A stretch of 64,000 bases of DNA, from the NCBI GenBank assembly GCA_037127315.1, contig JBBBDQ010000191.1, forward strand, positions 15,857,001 to 15,921,000, given 5' to 3'. This document shows, piece by piece, positions 54,996-64,000 of the stretch; the first letter of the stretch is position 1; every line of letters begins with the position of its first letter. This DNA is from Ascarosepion bandense (lineage: Eukaryota; Mollusca; Cephalopoda; Sepiida; Sepiidae). The notes beneath the pieces were generated by a model, which was given only the letters and a program-made list of their open reading frames with translations, had not been told where the DNA came from and searched no databases. The position numbers and the translations under genes were made by a program.

Positions 54996-55143
54996 CTTCA
55001 TTTGTAAACGAGTTATTACGTAATAACGCGTTTGCAAATGAAGAATATTCAAAAGTTCTACAATATAATTGTATTGAACACTGTTTAATACAACTGTGTA
55101 CTGGTCTAATTTTATTATGACCAAAAACTAAGTAATTAAACAA
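54996..55143. mobile_element. Ribozyme palindrome element, family 1, copy 3 (core deleted)
   Basis: The palindrome CTTCATTTGTAAACGAGTTA / TAACGCGTTTGCAAATGAAG (54996-55043) retains only the outer arms; the hammerhead core is gone. The tail (55044-55143) is nearly identical to the tails of copies 1 and 2 (TTCTACAATATAATTGTATT, CTGGTCTAATTTTATTATGA). Confidence 0.75.
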
Positions 55144-55324
55144 TCTATCTATCTATCTTATTATGGACTATCCCGTCGATTTTGACGTATGAGCGTCTAA
55201 CTCAGACTGCCACACAAAGAATTGTTTAGAGTGGCGAAGGCTTGTGTAGCACCATCCACACTTTTTGGAACCGCTGATGACAATCGGTGCAGAAGTTTGC
55301 CACAGATTGCATGAACAGCAGACC

Positions 55325-55485
55325 TCAGTTATTTAACCCATAACGGGAGGGAAGAGACAGATTAATACCTTTCCCAAGGGTACCAGTTCGTAAGTGAATG
55401 CAGAGTGTTCGACTGGAATTCGAACTCGGCTCACCGATTTCCCTTTCCAGGCCGACATCCACCGCACCACAACGCACATTCGTCA
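55325..55485 (-). repeat. SINE family A, 5' half, behind a 5S-derived unit
   Basis: Minus strand: head TTGTGGTGCGGTGGATGTCGG, box B GAGTTCGAATTCCAG, body to GGGTTAAATAAC; the 3' part is missing. On the minus strand the 5S-derived unit lies immediately upstream. Confidence 0.85.
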
Positions 55486-55487
55486 AT

Positions 55488-55593
55488 AAACGCTTACAGC
55501 ACCTGGTATTCCAAAGCGGTCTCTCATATAAGTACTGACCAGGCTCAACGTTGCTTAACTTCGGCGATCAAGCGGGAACCAATGTATTCAACG

Positions 55594-55594
<1 letters not shown>
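55488..55594 (-). repeat. 5S rRNA-derived SINE head
   Basis: Minus strand: AACGTTGAATACATTGGTTC, GATCGCCGAAGTTAAGCAAC, GTCAGTACTTATATGAGAGA, then GGAATACCAGGTGCTGTAAG. This follows 5S rRNA from about position 15 to the 3' end. A ~12-nt linker joins it to the tRNA-like head of SINE A. A (TA)n tract truncates its 5' end. Confidence 0.85.

Positions 55595-55639
<45 letters not shown>
55594..55639. repeat. (TA)n microsatellite
   Basis: About 22 TA units adjoining the 5S-derived unit. Confidence 0.95.
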
Positions 55640-55641
<2 letters not shown>

Positions 55642-55644
55642 CAG

Positions 55645-56845
55645 TTGTGTCACTTAGCTGAGCAGTGTTATTTCAGTCTTGCCGACTTCGAAGCTTCGAG
55701 AAGGCATTATTATAATGTTTTCACTCTTCAGGGTTTTTGTTTTTCTGCTGTTTTCCCAATTGGTTTTCGTATTTATATGAAGTTTGGTGTAATTTGATAT
55801 CTTTGTGGGCGAATAATTTTTTTGCTTGATTAATTTTGGTTCTTAAGTGGTGTAGGATTTGCATGTGGTTAATGGCTTTCAATTGTGCTGACCTCTTTTC
55901 AGCGTGTTTAATTGGTGTAGGGTTTGCAGGTGGTTAATTGTTTTTTTTAAGTTAAAATTTGGATGCGAATCCGACGGAATAATGAATGTAAAAGACAGTG
56001 TAGAAAATTTTAAAAACATATTTTGATATATAATTGTGAGAAACTTAAACATTTTTTGTTGATGCCCAAATGTTTACATTTCAAAAACAAAGTCTTACTT
56101 AATAACTGGCTGGACAGGGGTGCTTCTCTGCTAGGATCTGTGACTATATGAATATGAAGGAAAACAGAAGAGTTTCTTTAACATGGCTTTTTAAAACGTG
56201 CCTGTCAGTGACCACTGTTTGTTGTGTATATCCACTACAGCTGCATCATAAAATGACTATATTATTTCTGATAGAAACACCGTGGGTAAAATAATGATGT
56301 CTTTGGGGTTTGCTAGAATTTTTTCTGTCTTCGTTTCTTCGATAAGAGGGTAGTTATCAAAAAGAAAATATTTTAAGTTATTGCCTATACTGAATTTAAA
56401 TTTGCAGAACCTCTGAAAAGAATCTATTCGATTTAAGACTCTACTAACAATGATACTAGACATCAACTTGATTACGAAAGCCGAAATGAGCATTGTAGGT
56501 ACAAAAATGCATTTGGCATTTTTGGAACGTTTGTCAAGGGTTATGTGCTATATCTAGTCTGAATGTAGACAACCTTGGGGTTTAGAAAAAGCATAATTTG
56601 GTTCTATTAAGTTATGATAGTTTGAAGCTAATCAAGACCCGAAAATTTTAAATCATTTACTTTTAGATGATCAGGATACCACATACGACGAGTGCCGTCC
56701 ATTACGTCTACGTACTAGATTGTCCTACCCGGTTACTTTTGCCAAAACCGCTTGCTATCTCGAATGATATATATATCTCTTTCCGTGAATTATGTAATAT
56801 CAATCGTCTTTTATGGTGGTAAATGTTAGGCAATCATCTCCCCAA
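55645..56845. other. No recognised gene
   Basis: A direct repeat of TTGGTGTAGG(G/A)TTTGCA(G/T)GTGGTTAA occurs near 55848-55875 and 55911-55938. Otherwise unrecognised. Confidence 0.45.
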
Positions 56846-56849
56846 GAAT

Positions 56850-57267
56850 GAGAATAACTGGAGGTAATCTGGCGGCTCGGCTTCAGTCACATTCCCACCG
56901 CCGTAAGGTTGCCTCTCTGTGCCTTTTCTATCTATACTTCCATAGTGATTGTTCGGATGAGCTCTTCGCGATGTTATATAGACTTTATGAATTTTTCTCT
57001 TCAGAATCTATCTTACATATTTATAGGTCTACCATTCGTCCATGCTTATAATATTGCTGCAATAATGCCCGGTGCCTCTGCTATTTACCTGGAGCTTCTT
57101 AATAAAGGAAAAAATAGCAATATTATTGGTCCTGATCTGGCAGCTCGGCTTCAGTCACATTCCCACCGCCGTAAGGTTGCCTCTCTGCGTCTTTTGTATA
57201 AATATTTCCATGGCAATTGTTCAGATAAGCTCTTTTCTCTGATACCTATAATTTTTGAATTTAAGCG
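56850..57267 (+). pseudogene. CR1/Jockey-like LINE C-terminus, rearranged double copy
   Basis: LAARLQSHSHRRKVASLCLF appears at 56869-56928 and again (ending LRLLYKYFHG) at 57136-57210. Between them sits ESILHIYRSTIRPC and SAIYLELLNK, which normally lies upstream of this motif. This order implies a local duplication or a template-switch insertion. The second copy ends at EFKR where SINE A is inserted. Confidence 0.85.
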
Positions 57268-57566
57268 CAGTAATTGGATATCGGCTCAGAACGAGAAGCC
57301 GGGGAGCCGAGTACGAATTCCAGCCGAATTCATTGCATTCCCTTGCGCTCAAATACCCTTGGGAAAGGTATTAGTCCGTCTCTTCCCTCCAGTTATGGGT
57401 TAAATAGCAGGACAGATTGGGTTCTATAGTCTTGGCTGGCTACCAATCTACCGCAGAAAGCAATGGCAACCTACTGCGGGATAATCTTCTGCCCTGTCAG
57501 TCATGTCACTTTCAAGACATGATCGCCCAAAGCGTGTATCACGTATGCTACTTAACTGACTGACTA
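57268..57566 (+). repeat. SINE family A, nearly full length
   Basis: Begins within box A (CAGTAATTGGATATCGGCTC) and continues with box B and the complete body to the ACTGACTGACTA tail. It is inserted in, or fused to, the LINE fragment. Confidence 0.9.
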
Positions 57567-57689
57567 AATATAATACTTAGAAACATGATTAAAGCTTCCA
57601 CTGGGCATAAAGTGGGTGATCATTTTTCTATTGTAATGAAGTAATAAACTAATCCCCCTCTAATTACTACTTAATAATATAATACATAT

Positions 57690-57873
57690 CTTTTCCTTCT
57701 AGCTATGAGTCAAATAACAGGACAGATTAGGTTCTATAGCCTTGGCTGGCAACCAATCTACCGCAGAAAGCAATGGCAACCTACTGCGGGATAATCTTCT
57801 GCCCAGTCAGTCATGTCTCTTTCGAGACATGATCGCCCAAGCGTATTTCACGTATGGCACTTAACTGACTGAA
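57690..57873 (+). repeat. SINE family A, 3' two-thirds
   Basis: From TTCCTTCTAGCTATGAGTCA to the CACTTAACTGACTGAA tail. 5'-truncated second copy only 120 bp downstream of another. Confidence 0.9.
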
Positions 57874-57904
57874 TAGACTGGCGTCGAGATTTCTTCAATT
57901 TACC

Positions 57905-58268
57905 TGTTTTTTTTCTTTTTAGAAATGACGTAGTTCATACTATTTTTAGTATTTATTGTCAAATGAAAATAGAATGGTTCTTTTATTATTACTTTGCAAA
58001 ATTTTACAAGGCAAGGAAGCAAAGATGAACTCGTCTGAATCACCCTAAATTTTCTTCATTCTTTCATTGATGAAACTGCAATGTAGGTACTTATTAAATA
58101 TTTATAAATTCATTTGATGAACATGTTATTTTGCAATATTAACAAAAGAACCATTCTATTTTCATTTACAATTATTCACTTGGGAATAAATACAAAAAAA
58201 AAATAGTACGAAATATTTCAGTCTTTTTAAAACACTGGGGTGGCCTAATAATTATGGCCGGTAGTATA
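57905..58268. mobile_element. Tc1/mariner-type MITE with long inverted repeats
   Basis: The segment AAATGAAAATAGAATGGTTC at 57962 has its complement at about 58148-58168. Outward, TTTTTAGTATTTATTG pairs with CAC...AATAAATAC. The right end on the minus strand, ACTACCGGCCATAATTATTA followed by GGCCACCCCAG, is typical of Tc1-like termini. About 360 bp, no coding sequence. The left outer terminus is eroded. Confidence 0.65.
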
Positions 58269-58414
58269 TTGCAACATCAATCGTTACTGTCTTCTTGATT
58301 ACACTTTTCTCTTCTCGCTCATTATTAATGTTTCCGTACCTAATTCTTCCACACCCCTTGAGTGTTAGTGGCTTTACTGCCTTGCATAGAGTGAAACCGA
58401 TAAAAAAAATCTGA

Positions 58415-58750
58415 TTCTACCCATGGATATTGAGAATTACACAGAGAGAGTGATTAATCAACGAGGAAATCTTGAAGCAAATGATAACAAAAATATTATA
58501 CACAATTAGAAAGATACAGCTAAAATATTTTGGGTACATAAGGAGGAAGAAAGGCTTAGAAATCTTAATCCTCACAGGGCATATCGAGAGAGACAGAGAG
58601 ACAGAGGGGAAGTAAACGGATTGCGGCCTTGAAGTTGTACGAATAGATGCAAGTTGTAAAGGGAGAAACTCTGCCAAGGGTGGCAAGAGTTAAGCTATAG
58701 AGAGCCATGTTCTCCCAAATTCTAAAGGAAGATGGCACAAAGAAAAACCT
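58415..58750 (+). pseudogene. RTE-like LINE C-terminal relic
   Basis: Frames give RVINQRGNLEAND, HN*KDTAKIFWVHKE, HRAYRERQRDRGE and EPCSPKF*RKMAQRK, decayed versions of the V-S-N-E-E-V-L, R-Q-L-K-F-L-G-H and R-A-M-I blocks. Confidence 0.65.
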
Positions 58751-58774
58751 ATGTAAATGTAAATATATGAGAAT

Positions 58775-59275
58775 GTGTTTTGACACGGGACGGAAAATGA
58801 GACACAGAAATCTGAAGGCGCATTAGAATAGCAGGAGGGTGTCTTCCAAAGGCTAAGCAAAGTATTAAGAAATAGGAAAATTTTGTTAGAAACAAGTGAA
58901 AGCGTACTGAGTGTTTTTGGTTCTACAGAAGGATGCTGCGGATATCATGGACCGAGCATGTGAGCAATGACGAGGTGTTGAAAGGAATGGAAACGAAAAA
59001 GAAATTAATATTGAGCATCAGGAAGAGACAGCTGAAGTTCCTGGGACATGCAATGAGGAAGAAGAGCTTGGAGAACCTGATACTAACAGACCAGATAGAT
59101 GGAAAAAGGGACAGGGGAAAGCAGCGGATAACATATTTAAAAGGCCTGAGCAAGTGGATGACAGAACGGGGGCTGCGAAACGTTACAGGAGAAAGCGTGC
59201 TAAGTGCCACCAGGGATAGGGAGACGAGGAAGGCCATGATCGCCTACGTCCTGAAAGGACAAGGCACATAGAAGA
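58775..59275 (+). pseudogene. RTE-like LINE C-terminus, well preserved
   Basis: The open frame 58933-59271 runs MLRISWTEHVSNDEVLKGME, LSIRKRQLKFLGHAMRKKSL, DQIDGKRDRGKQRITYLKGL, TRDRETRKAMIAYVLKGQGT. Upstream frames add CDTEI-like and KLSKVLRNRKI-like sequence. The 112-codon open frame makes this one of the younger copies, with a stop and AGAAGAAGAA-rich end. Confidence 0.9.
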
Positions 59276-59279
59276 AGAA

Positions 59280-59460
59280 GAATTTTCTTACATGACAGTG
59301 AATGCTGGACAATTTCCTCAATTTCCTCACAGATTAAGAGATTTTCTTGGATCGAACATGTGCACAACAAGAAACGTGTAAATAAAAAAGACATTTGTAC
59401 AGAGAAAAAGACAATTGAAATTTCTGGAATACATAACGAGAAAAAATGTCTGAAGAATTT
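59280..59460 (+). pseudogene. RTE-like LINE fragment
   Basis: Another truncated piece: YDSECWTISSIS-like near 59295, DFLGSNMCTTR-like, REKDN*NFWNT*REKMSEEFDT. Short and decayed, directly after the previous copy. Confidence 0.6.
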
Positions 59461-59494
59461 GACACGTGTGTGTGTGTGTGTGTTTAATAAATAT

Positions 59495-59600
59495 GCATTA
59501 TCCTACGTCTATAAAAAAACGACTCGGAATTTCATGCGCTATGCAATCATTAGGTACATAATATGAACTGATCCTTCTACTGAATCGAGCTGTTTAATTA
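59495..59600 (-). repeat. Family 2 hammerhead-type repeat, half copy
   Basis: Minus strand: CTAATGA (59547-59553, one change from CTGATGA), stem II TGC/GCA, GAAA (59530-59533), TTCCGA, GTC (59521-59523), then ATAGACGTAGGATAATGCA, the same arm sequence as at 35745-35760. Only one arm is present. A degenerate relative of the palindrome at 35715-35881. Confidence 0.55.
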
Positions 59601-59603
59601 TAA

Positions 59604-59982
59604 CTAGCAGTATAGCCCGGCGTTGCTCGGGTGTCATGAAAGCTTTAAAACTAATTCATGGTCCTGGAGCTAAGATTCTTTGAACGTTGGCACGAAAGAC
59701 TAAAAAGCAATATTTGTTTCCAGTTAAAGCGAAACTGTAGACTGAAAGAAAAATGAATGGATGTAAGTCAAATTTTAATTTCTTGGTATCAATATCAAAT
59801 AAGTTTTTTCGTCATAAACTGAATTTTGAAGGCTAAATAAGTCCTCTGAGTAAATGATATCATGGAGACTAAGAACTACAATTATACCTACTTAGAGCCA
59901 AACCTGAAGCAAAAACTAAAATAAAAGGGCTGAAAAAATACAGACATGCAGGCAGATATACAGACACACACACACATCTTGC

Positions 59983-60033
<51 letters not shown>

Positions 60034-60281
60034 CGATTTTCTGCACTATTGTAAGAACTGCAACCTTGAAATTTCTGAATATAGTTTCTTATGTCTTTGT
60101 TTATGAGTGTATTAAATTTGATTAAAATTCTATAACTCAATTTTTTCGATTATCGATTTTCGATATTTATCGGGGGGTACCTCGACACAAAACCTAGCTA
60201 AGAACACTCGCAGACGCTTATAGTACAACTGTGTACATTTTCAAGAAAATCGGTTCAGCCGTTTCGGAGTTTATAAGTTAC

Positions 60282-60318
<37 letters not shown>

Positions 60319-60346
60319 TAAAGTTTCATTTATAAATAAGTTTAGA
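59604..60346 (-). mobile_element. Non-autonomous Helitron-like element, copy 4 (long form, intact ends)
   Basis: Minus strand: TCTAAACTTATTTATAAATG at 60346, (CA)n near the 5' end, central (TA)n (59985-60030), hairpin CCCGAGCAACGCCGGG, CTATACTG, CTAG at 59604, flanked by A and T. Both ends are canonical. It shares the extra internal block with copy 2. Confidence 0.75.
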
Positions 60347-60349
60347 TAA

Positions 60350-61296
60350 TAAGATGCTATTTTTTAGTCATATAATTTGCTTTAATTTAAACTAAAATTT
60401 GAAATTGTAAATCAGAAGCTTAAGTTGAATTAAGAAAGAGAACATTTTAAGGGCAATATTGATATGTAAATAAATAATGTATATATTATTATCTCATCTA
60501 TCGTGATATTTAACCCTCATTTGGTGGGGATGATACTGATGCATGCTTTTCTCAGTCATATTGCAAAAATTAACGCAACCGATTTGGATGGAATTGAACT
60601 TGGCTTACCGATACGTTTTTTGGCAACGGGAACTGTTACACTGCATACATATTGTGTGTGTGTCTTTACACGCTCACGCATGTATGTATAATGCGAAAAA
60701 AAAAAGAAAAAAAAAAAGAAAAAGAAAAAAAAGGATTTTCTACAGAATTAGTAAAGTGTCAGTGATAGAAAAATTAAGTTGGTAGTAGATGGTGTAAAGT
60801 AAGTCGTTTATTGAAAATGGCTGTTTATGTGAAACGGCAGCTGCTTTGAATTGCCTCTGGTGGTCTGAACGAAACGTACCAGTTGCTAAATAGACCTTAA
60901 CGATCTCGGTCGAGGGACTCTCGGCAGGGAGCGACCCTGACGACCGACGTGAAAGCAAAGCGAAAAAGAAATCAGGAAGGTAACGGTGTGTGGAATGTCA
61001 ATAACATTATTATTGTTGTTGTTATCTTAATTACTAGGTGAGAAGACAAATAAAAAGGTTGTGGAGTGAAAATAGCAAAATGAAAAAAAAACAAACAAAA
61101 AAAACGGTTCGTGTGAAAACATAAGGGTCGTCCTCTTTCTTCTTAACACTGTTGCTTGTTACATGGAATATCAGTATAGATAAGGCCCGCTCTCTACATT
61201 CGCCTATGAATATGTTTGTGTTTGATAACTTCATATCAAGTGGCTTCTTCGTTCTCATGCCACTGATCTCGCCGGCATCCAGACTTTGAAATTCCC
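60350..61296. other. Unassigned; CpG-richer stretch and A/T-rich repeats
   Basis: 60830-60955 is CpG-richer and, on the minus strand, contains CCCTGCCGAGAGTCCCTCGA and an AATAAA near 60815, reminiscent of an LTR or gene end. Nothing confirms it. AAAG-rich simple sequence lies at 60696-60733. Confidence 0.35.
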
Positions 61297-61629
61297 AGTT
61301 GCTCAATCAGTCAGTCAGTTAAGTACCATACGTGAAACACGCTTGGACGATCATATCTCGAAAGAGACATGACTGACTGGGCAGAAGATTATCCCGCAGT
61401 AGGTTGCCATTGCTTTCTGCGGTAGACTGGTTGCCAGCCAAGGCCATAGAACCCAATCTGTCCTGTTATTTAACCCATAACTGGAAGGAAGAGACAGATT
61501 ATACCTTTCCCAAGGGTATTTGCACGTAAGTGAATGCAATGAATTCAACTGGAATTCGAACTCGGCCTCCCGATTTCTCTTTCCGAGCCGATATCCACTG
61601 CACCACAACGCACATCCTAGTTGCTCAAT
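61297..61629 (-). repeat. SINE family A, full length with 11-bp target duplication
   Basis: The SINE (61308-61618) runs on the minus strand from box A (TGGTGCAGTGG) to the ACTG tail. It is flanked by perfect 11-bp direct repeats AGTTGCTCAAT at 61297-61307 and 61619-61629. The duplication shows LINE-type insertion and that this copy is relatively young. Confidence 0.95.
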
Positions 61630-61634
61630 ATCTC

Positions 61635-62210
61635 ACTCAAATAGTAAATTTTCTTACTCGTTTCTCTAGTAATTTTGACGCACACGCTTCTTTATTTTAT
61701 TTGTTCTTTGCCTCCTCTCCGGACTCTTGTCGCGCTTTTCAACTCTTGACAGCTTGGACCACGCAGCAGTGCATGTAGATATTTCTTTTCACTTGTTTGT
61801 TAGATAAGAACTCCCTATTCGGGAGGATATCATTTTATTACCAACACACTGATTGGAATTAATTTCGTGATTTTCCTTGTGATTCCCCTTGGAGTGATAT
61901 TTCTTTTCTTTGCTTATCTTCACACTGAAAATTGTGGTTTCTTCCTGGGTAAAAACTGGCTTCGAAGCTTTCGTACCATTGTAGAAATGCCAGATAAAAC
62001 CACATCCTTAGTTCATTATGGCTTTTTCAGCAGTAATATTCCGGCTCTACAAATGTTGTAGTTCCTATCATAACATACGTTTTTACATAAGTGTGTGTCT
62101 TCAACGTGGTTAAGTAACTGTTCGCCGATAGAATGAAAATTCATATACCCTCTCACAAGTTCAATTCTTGTGATTAATGGGGTAAGAGTGTGTTAAACAA
62201 GGATAAATCC
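61635..62210. other. No recognised feature
   Basis: An open frame at 61867-62061 begins with hydrophobic sequence but has no familiar domain. Confidence 0.4.
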
Positions 62211-62214
62211 CCAA

Positions 62215-62565
62215 TCCTTCCTAGAAATGGTTTTGTAATGTTATCGGTCCTGTCATCGGGACTTCATTCAACTTCCCATTGCTGCCGTGAAGTGACCTCC
62301 GTATGTCTTTTCTACAGATACTTTCGTGACAGTTGTTCTAATGCGCTTCCCTTATTGGTACTTCGACCATATGAATTTAAGCGTACTAATCGATTGGCAA
62401 TTAGGTCTCATTTTATTGTTAAAATACCTAGAAGTTCAATTCTCGTAGTTTCTTTTCTTGCATTTTTCCTGTGAGGAACTTTTCTGGCTTTATGTTTATC
62501 TGCCATCTACGTTCTTCAAAAAATTAAATGCAACGTCAGTCGCCACATTCTCTTTCTGATATTTA
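62215..62565 (+). pseudogene. CR1/Jockey-like LINE C-terminus relic
   Basis: The open frame 62190-62474 contains GFVMLSVLSSGLHSTSHC, CREVTSVCLFYRYFRDSCSN, PYEFKRTNRLAIRSHFIVKI. Frameshifted FFPVRNFSGF and LQKIKCNVSRHIL follow. A diverged copy. Confidence 0.8.
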
Positions 62566-62639
62566 TTCTTTTATAGTCCTTTCTCGCCACGAGATTTTTT
62601 CAATTTTCTTCCACTCCATCAAAGGAAAAACGGACCATC

Positions 62640-62955
62640 TTCCTGACGAACTTACGTGAAGAGAGAGAGATTGTTAAACGTGTTGCAAGGAATAAGAGAA
62701 ATAGACAATTGTAATGTCTAATAGACATAATGAGGAAAGGTACCTTGGAGAATCTGACACTCACTGGACATATAGAAGACAAAAGGAATGTAGCGAATAA
62801 TCTACCTAACGAGATTGTTGGCAGAACAAGGATTAGAAAAGATAGCAAAAGACAAAACTTACGAAGAGCACCAAAAGAGAGTAAGTTGAGGAGAGCGATG
62901 ACCGCACTCATTCTGAAGGTACTTGTTGACCGCATGTATTGCTGTAATACATAGA
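62640..62955 (+). pseudogene. RTE-like LINE C-terminus relic
   Basis: Frames: NIMRKGTLENLTLTGHIEDK, NVANNLPNEIVGRTRIRKD, SKLRRAMTALILKVL, decayed versions of the family C-terminus. Confidence 0.75.
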
Positions 62956-63159
62956 CAGAAACTAAAACTAGTTTGATTTCTTTAAAGAGAAGAATCTGAA
63001 ATACAGTTGAGATTGAAAAGTTAAACAGGAAAACAGGAAAAATTAGCTAAAAAGGTAAAATATAGGTACCTCTACTCATTTTTAAATTGAATTTTTAAAA
63101 ATAGAAAAGTTTTCTTAAAGTTTTGAGTTTACCTTTAACTGAATACCAAAAGATTAAAT

Positions 63160-63415
63160 TTACTAATTCCAGTAAGCAAAATACTCTGGTGTATTTCAAA
63201 CCGAAATTATATTGATTGGAATTTAAAGTTTTTAAAATTTAAAAAAAGTTTTCCAATTTTCGGACATTTTTCATTGTGAAAATATAAGCCAATTGTCGGT
63301 TTTAAAAAATCTTGCAAAAATAAAATATACCTCGCTGACACATTATTTTATTCAAATTATTAAATTTAAACATCCCTTAATCTGATTTGAACCAAGTATT
63401 ACTTGCTTACTGCCT
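63160..63415. repeat. Dispersed repeat, copy 2
   Basis: Aligns with 28950-29215 over most of its length (TGGTGTATTTCAAACCGAAA, TTGCAAAAATAAAATATACC, CTGATTTGAACCAAGTATTA). Confidence 0.7.
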
Positions 63416-63419
63416 GAAA

Positions 63420-64000
63420 TGTACTACAAATGCGTTTCTTAATCACAGCAGCCTTGTTATCAGGGGTCTTCGTATTATCAGAGGCGATAATTGTCATGAC
63501 AGACGGAAGGTTTCCAAAAAAAAAAAAAAAAAAATTGCTTACTATGGAAGACGAATTCTACATAATTTTATGTAGCTTAATCGTACGCTTTTTTTTTTAA
63601 CTAAATGGTAAAATTAAAAATTTAACACTATTTTCAGCAATTAACTAATGTTTTATAGAATTTAAGTTAGTTTAGCTTTATAGCCTTACGTCTGAAGATG
63701 TCTTATGAAAAATAAAAATTAAAATACTAGAAAACTTTCTTTCAAAATAATTTTACAATTTAATAACAGAATGAAAAAAAAACAAAAGAAAAAAAAACTT
63801 AAAATATTAAATTTTGCCAGTTTATTAAAATTCATCAAATATGAAGACGGCAAATATACCAATAATTATTAGAACACTCATTTGAAGCAAAAAAAAAAAG
63901 TGAAAATAAAAATACTAAAAATAATATTCTGAAATTAACTGACATTCTAAATTTTCTTTTCTAGTAAAATCCATCAATATCCACTTTCAAGTTAAGAACT
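63420..64000. other. AT-rich DNA without recognised feature
   Basis: A-rich runs at 63516-63533 and 63774-63798; no gene or repeat family recognised. Confidence 0.5.

Noticed and set aside
1..64000. CRISPR arrays, bacterial operons, prophage or defence systems.
   Set aside because: No regular spacer-repeat arrays, no ribosome-binding-site-led gene clusters and no long ORFs; the window is animal nuclear DNA.

Overview
This is AT-rich nuclear DNA from an animal, made almost entirely of transposable-element relics and simple repeats. Long poly-A/T runs, compound (CA)n(TA)n microsatellites, tRNA- and 5S-derived SINEs, two non-LTR LINE families, Penelope-like elements, Helitrons, mariners and an errantivirus-like provirus together fit an invertebrate, most likely a mollusc (a cephalopod is plausible). 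Nothing in the window proves the species. I found no intact protein-coding gene and no convincing host exon. Every recognisable protein fragment is a broken transposon or retroelement gene.

Layout. 1-6.5 kb is repeat-poor AT-rich DNA. 6.6-9 kb holds a LINE reverse-transcriptase relic and an internally deleted mariner. 10.5-15.7 kb is relatively CpG-rich, with possible promoter-like stretches, SINE pieces and a 5S-derived SINE. 16-18.1 kb has LINE 3' ends, SINEs and a hAT/TTF-type zinc-finger fragment. 18.2-23.4 kb is a decayed LTR retrovirus-like element: gag, two zinc knuckles, protease, no recognisable polymerase, and an envelope with furin-like site and transmembrane anchor, then a probable LTR and a primer-binding-site-like leader. 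24-33 kb is a mosaic of LINE, mariner, SINE and Helitron pieces. 33.7-43.6 kb is dominated by Penelope-like element (PLE) relics together with palindromic elements carrying hammerhead ribozyme motifs. 45-53 kb contains LINE fragments, a hAT MITE, a recent 628-bp tandem duplication and another Helitron. 53-64 kb is again SINE/LINE/Helitron mosaic with one Tc1-type MITE.

The most interesting content is RNA-level. (1) A complete canonical hammerhead ribozyme fold lies at 40300-40361 (+). (2) A family of long palindromes with a shared tail (36.0, 38.6 and 55.0 kb) carries hammerhead cores in opposite orientation in the two arms; the core is lost in the shortest copy. (3) A second palindrome family (35.7 and 59.5 kb) carries degenerate hammerhead cores, and one copy lies directly after a PLE C-terminal fragment. 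This agrees with the known association of hammerheads with PLE terminal repeats and retrozymes. (4) Two independent copies show a 5S-rRNA-derived head directly followed by a tRNA-derived head, suggesting a composite double-promoter SINE.

All assignments come from reading the sequence and translations by eye. Family names rest on remembered motifs, and element boundaries are approximate unless TSDs or termini are stated.
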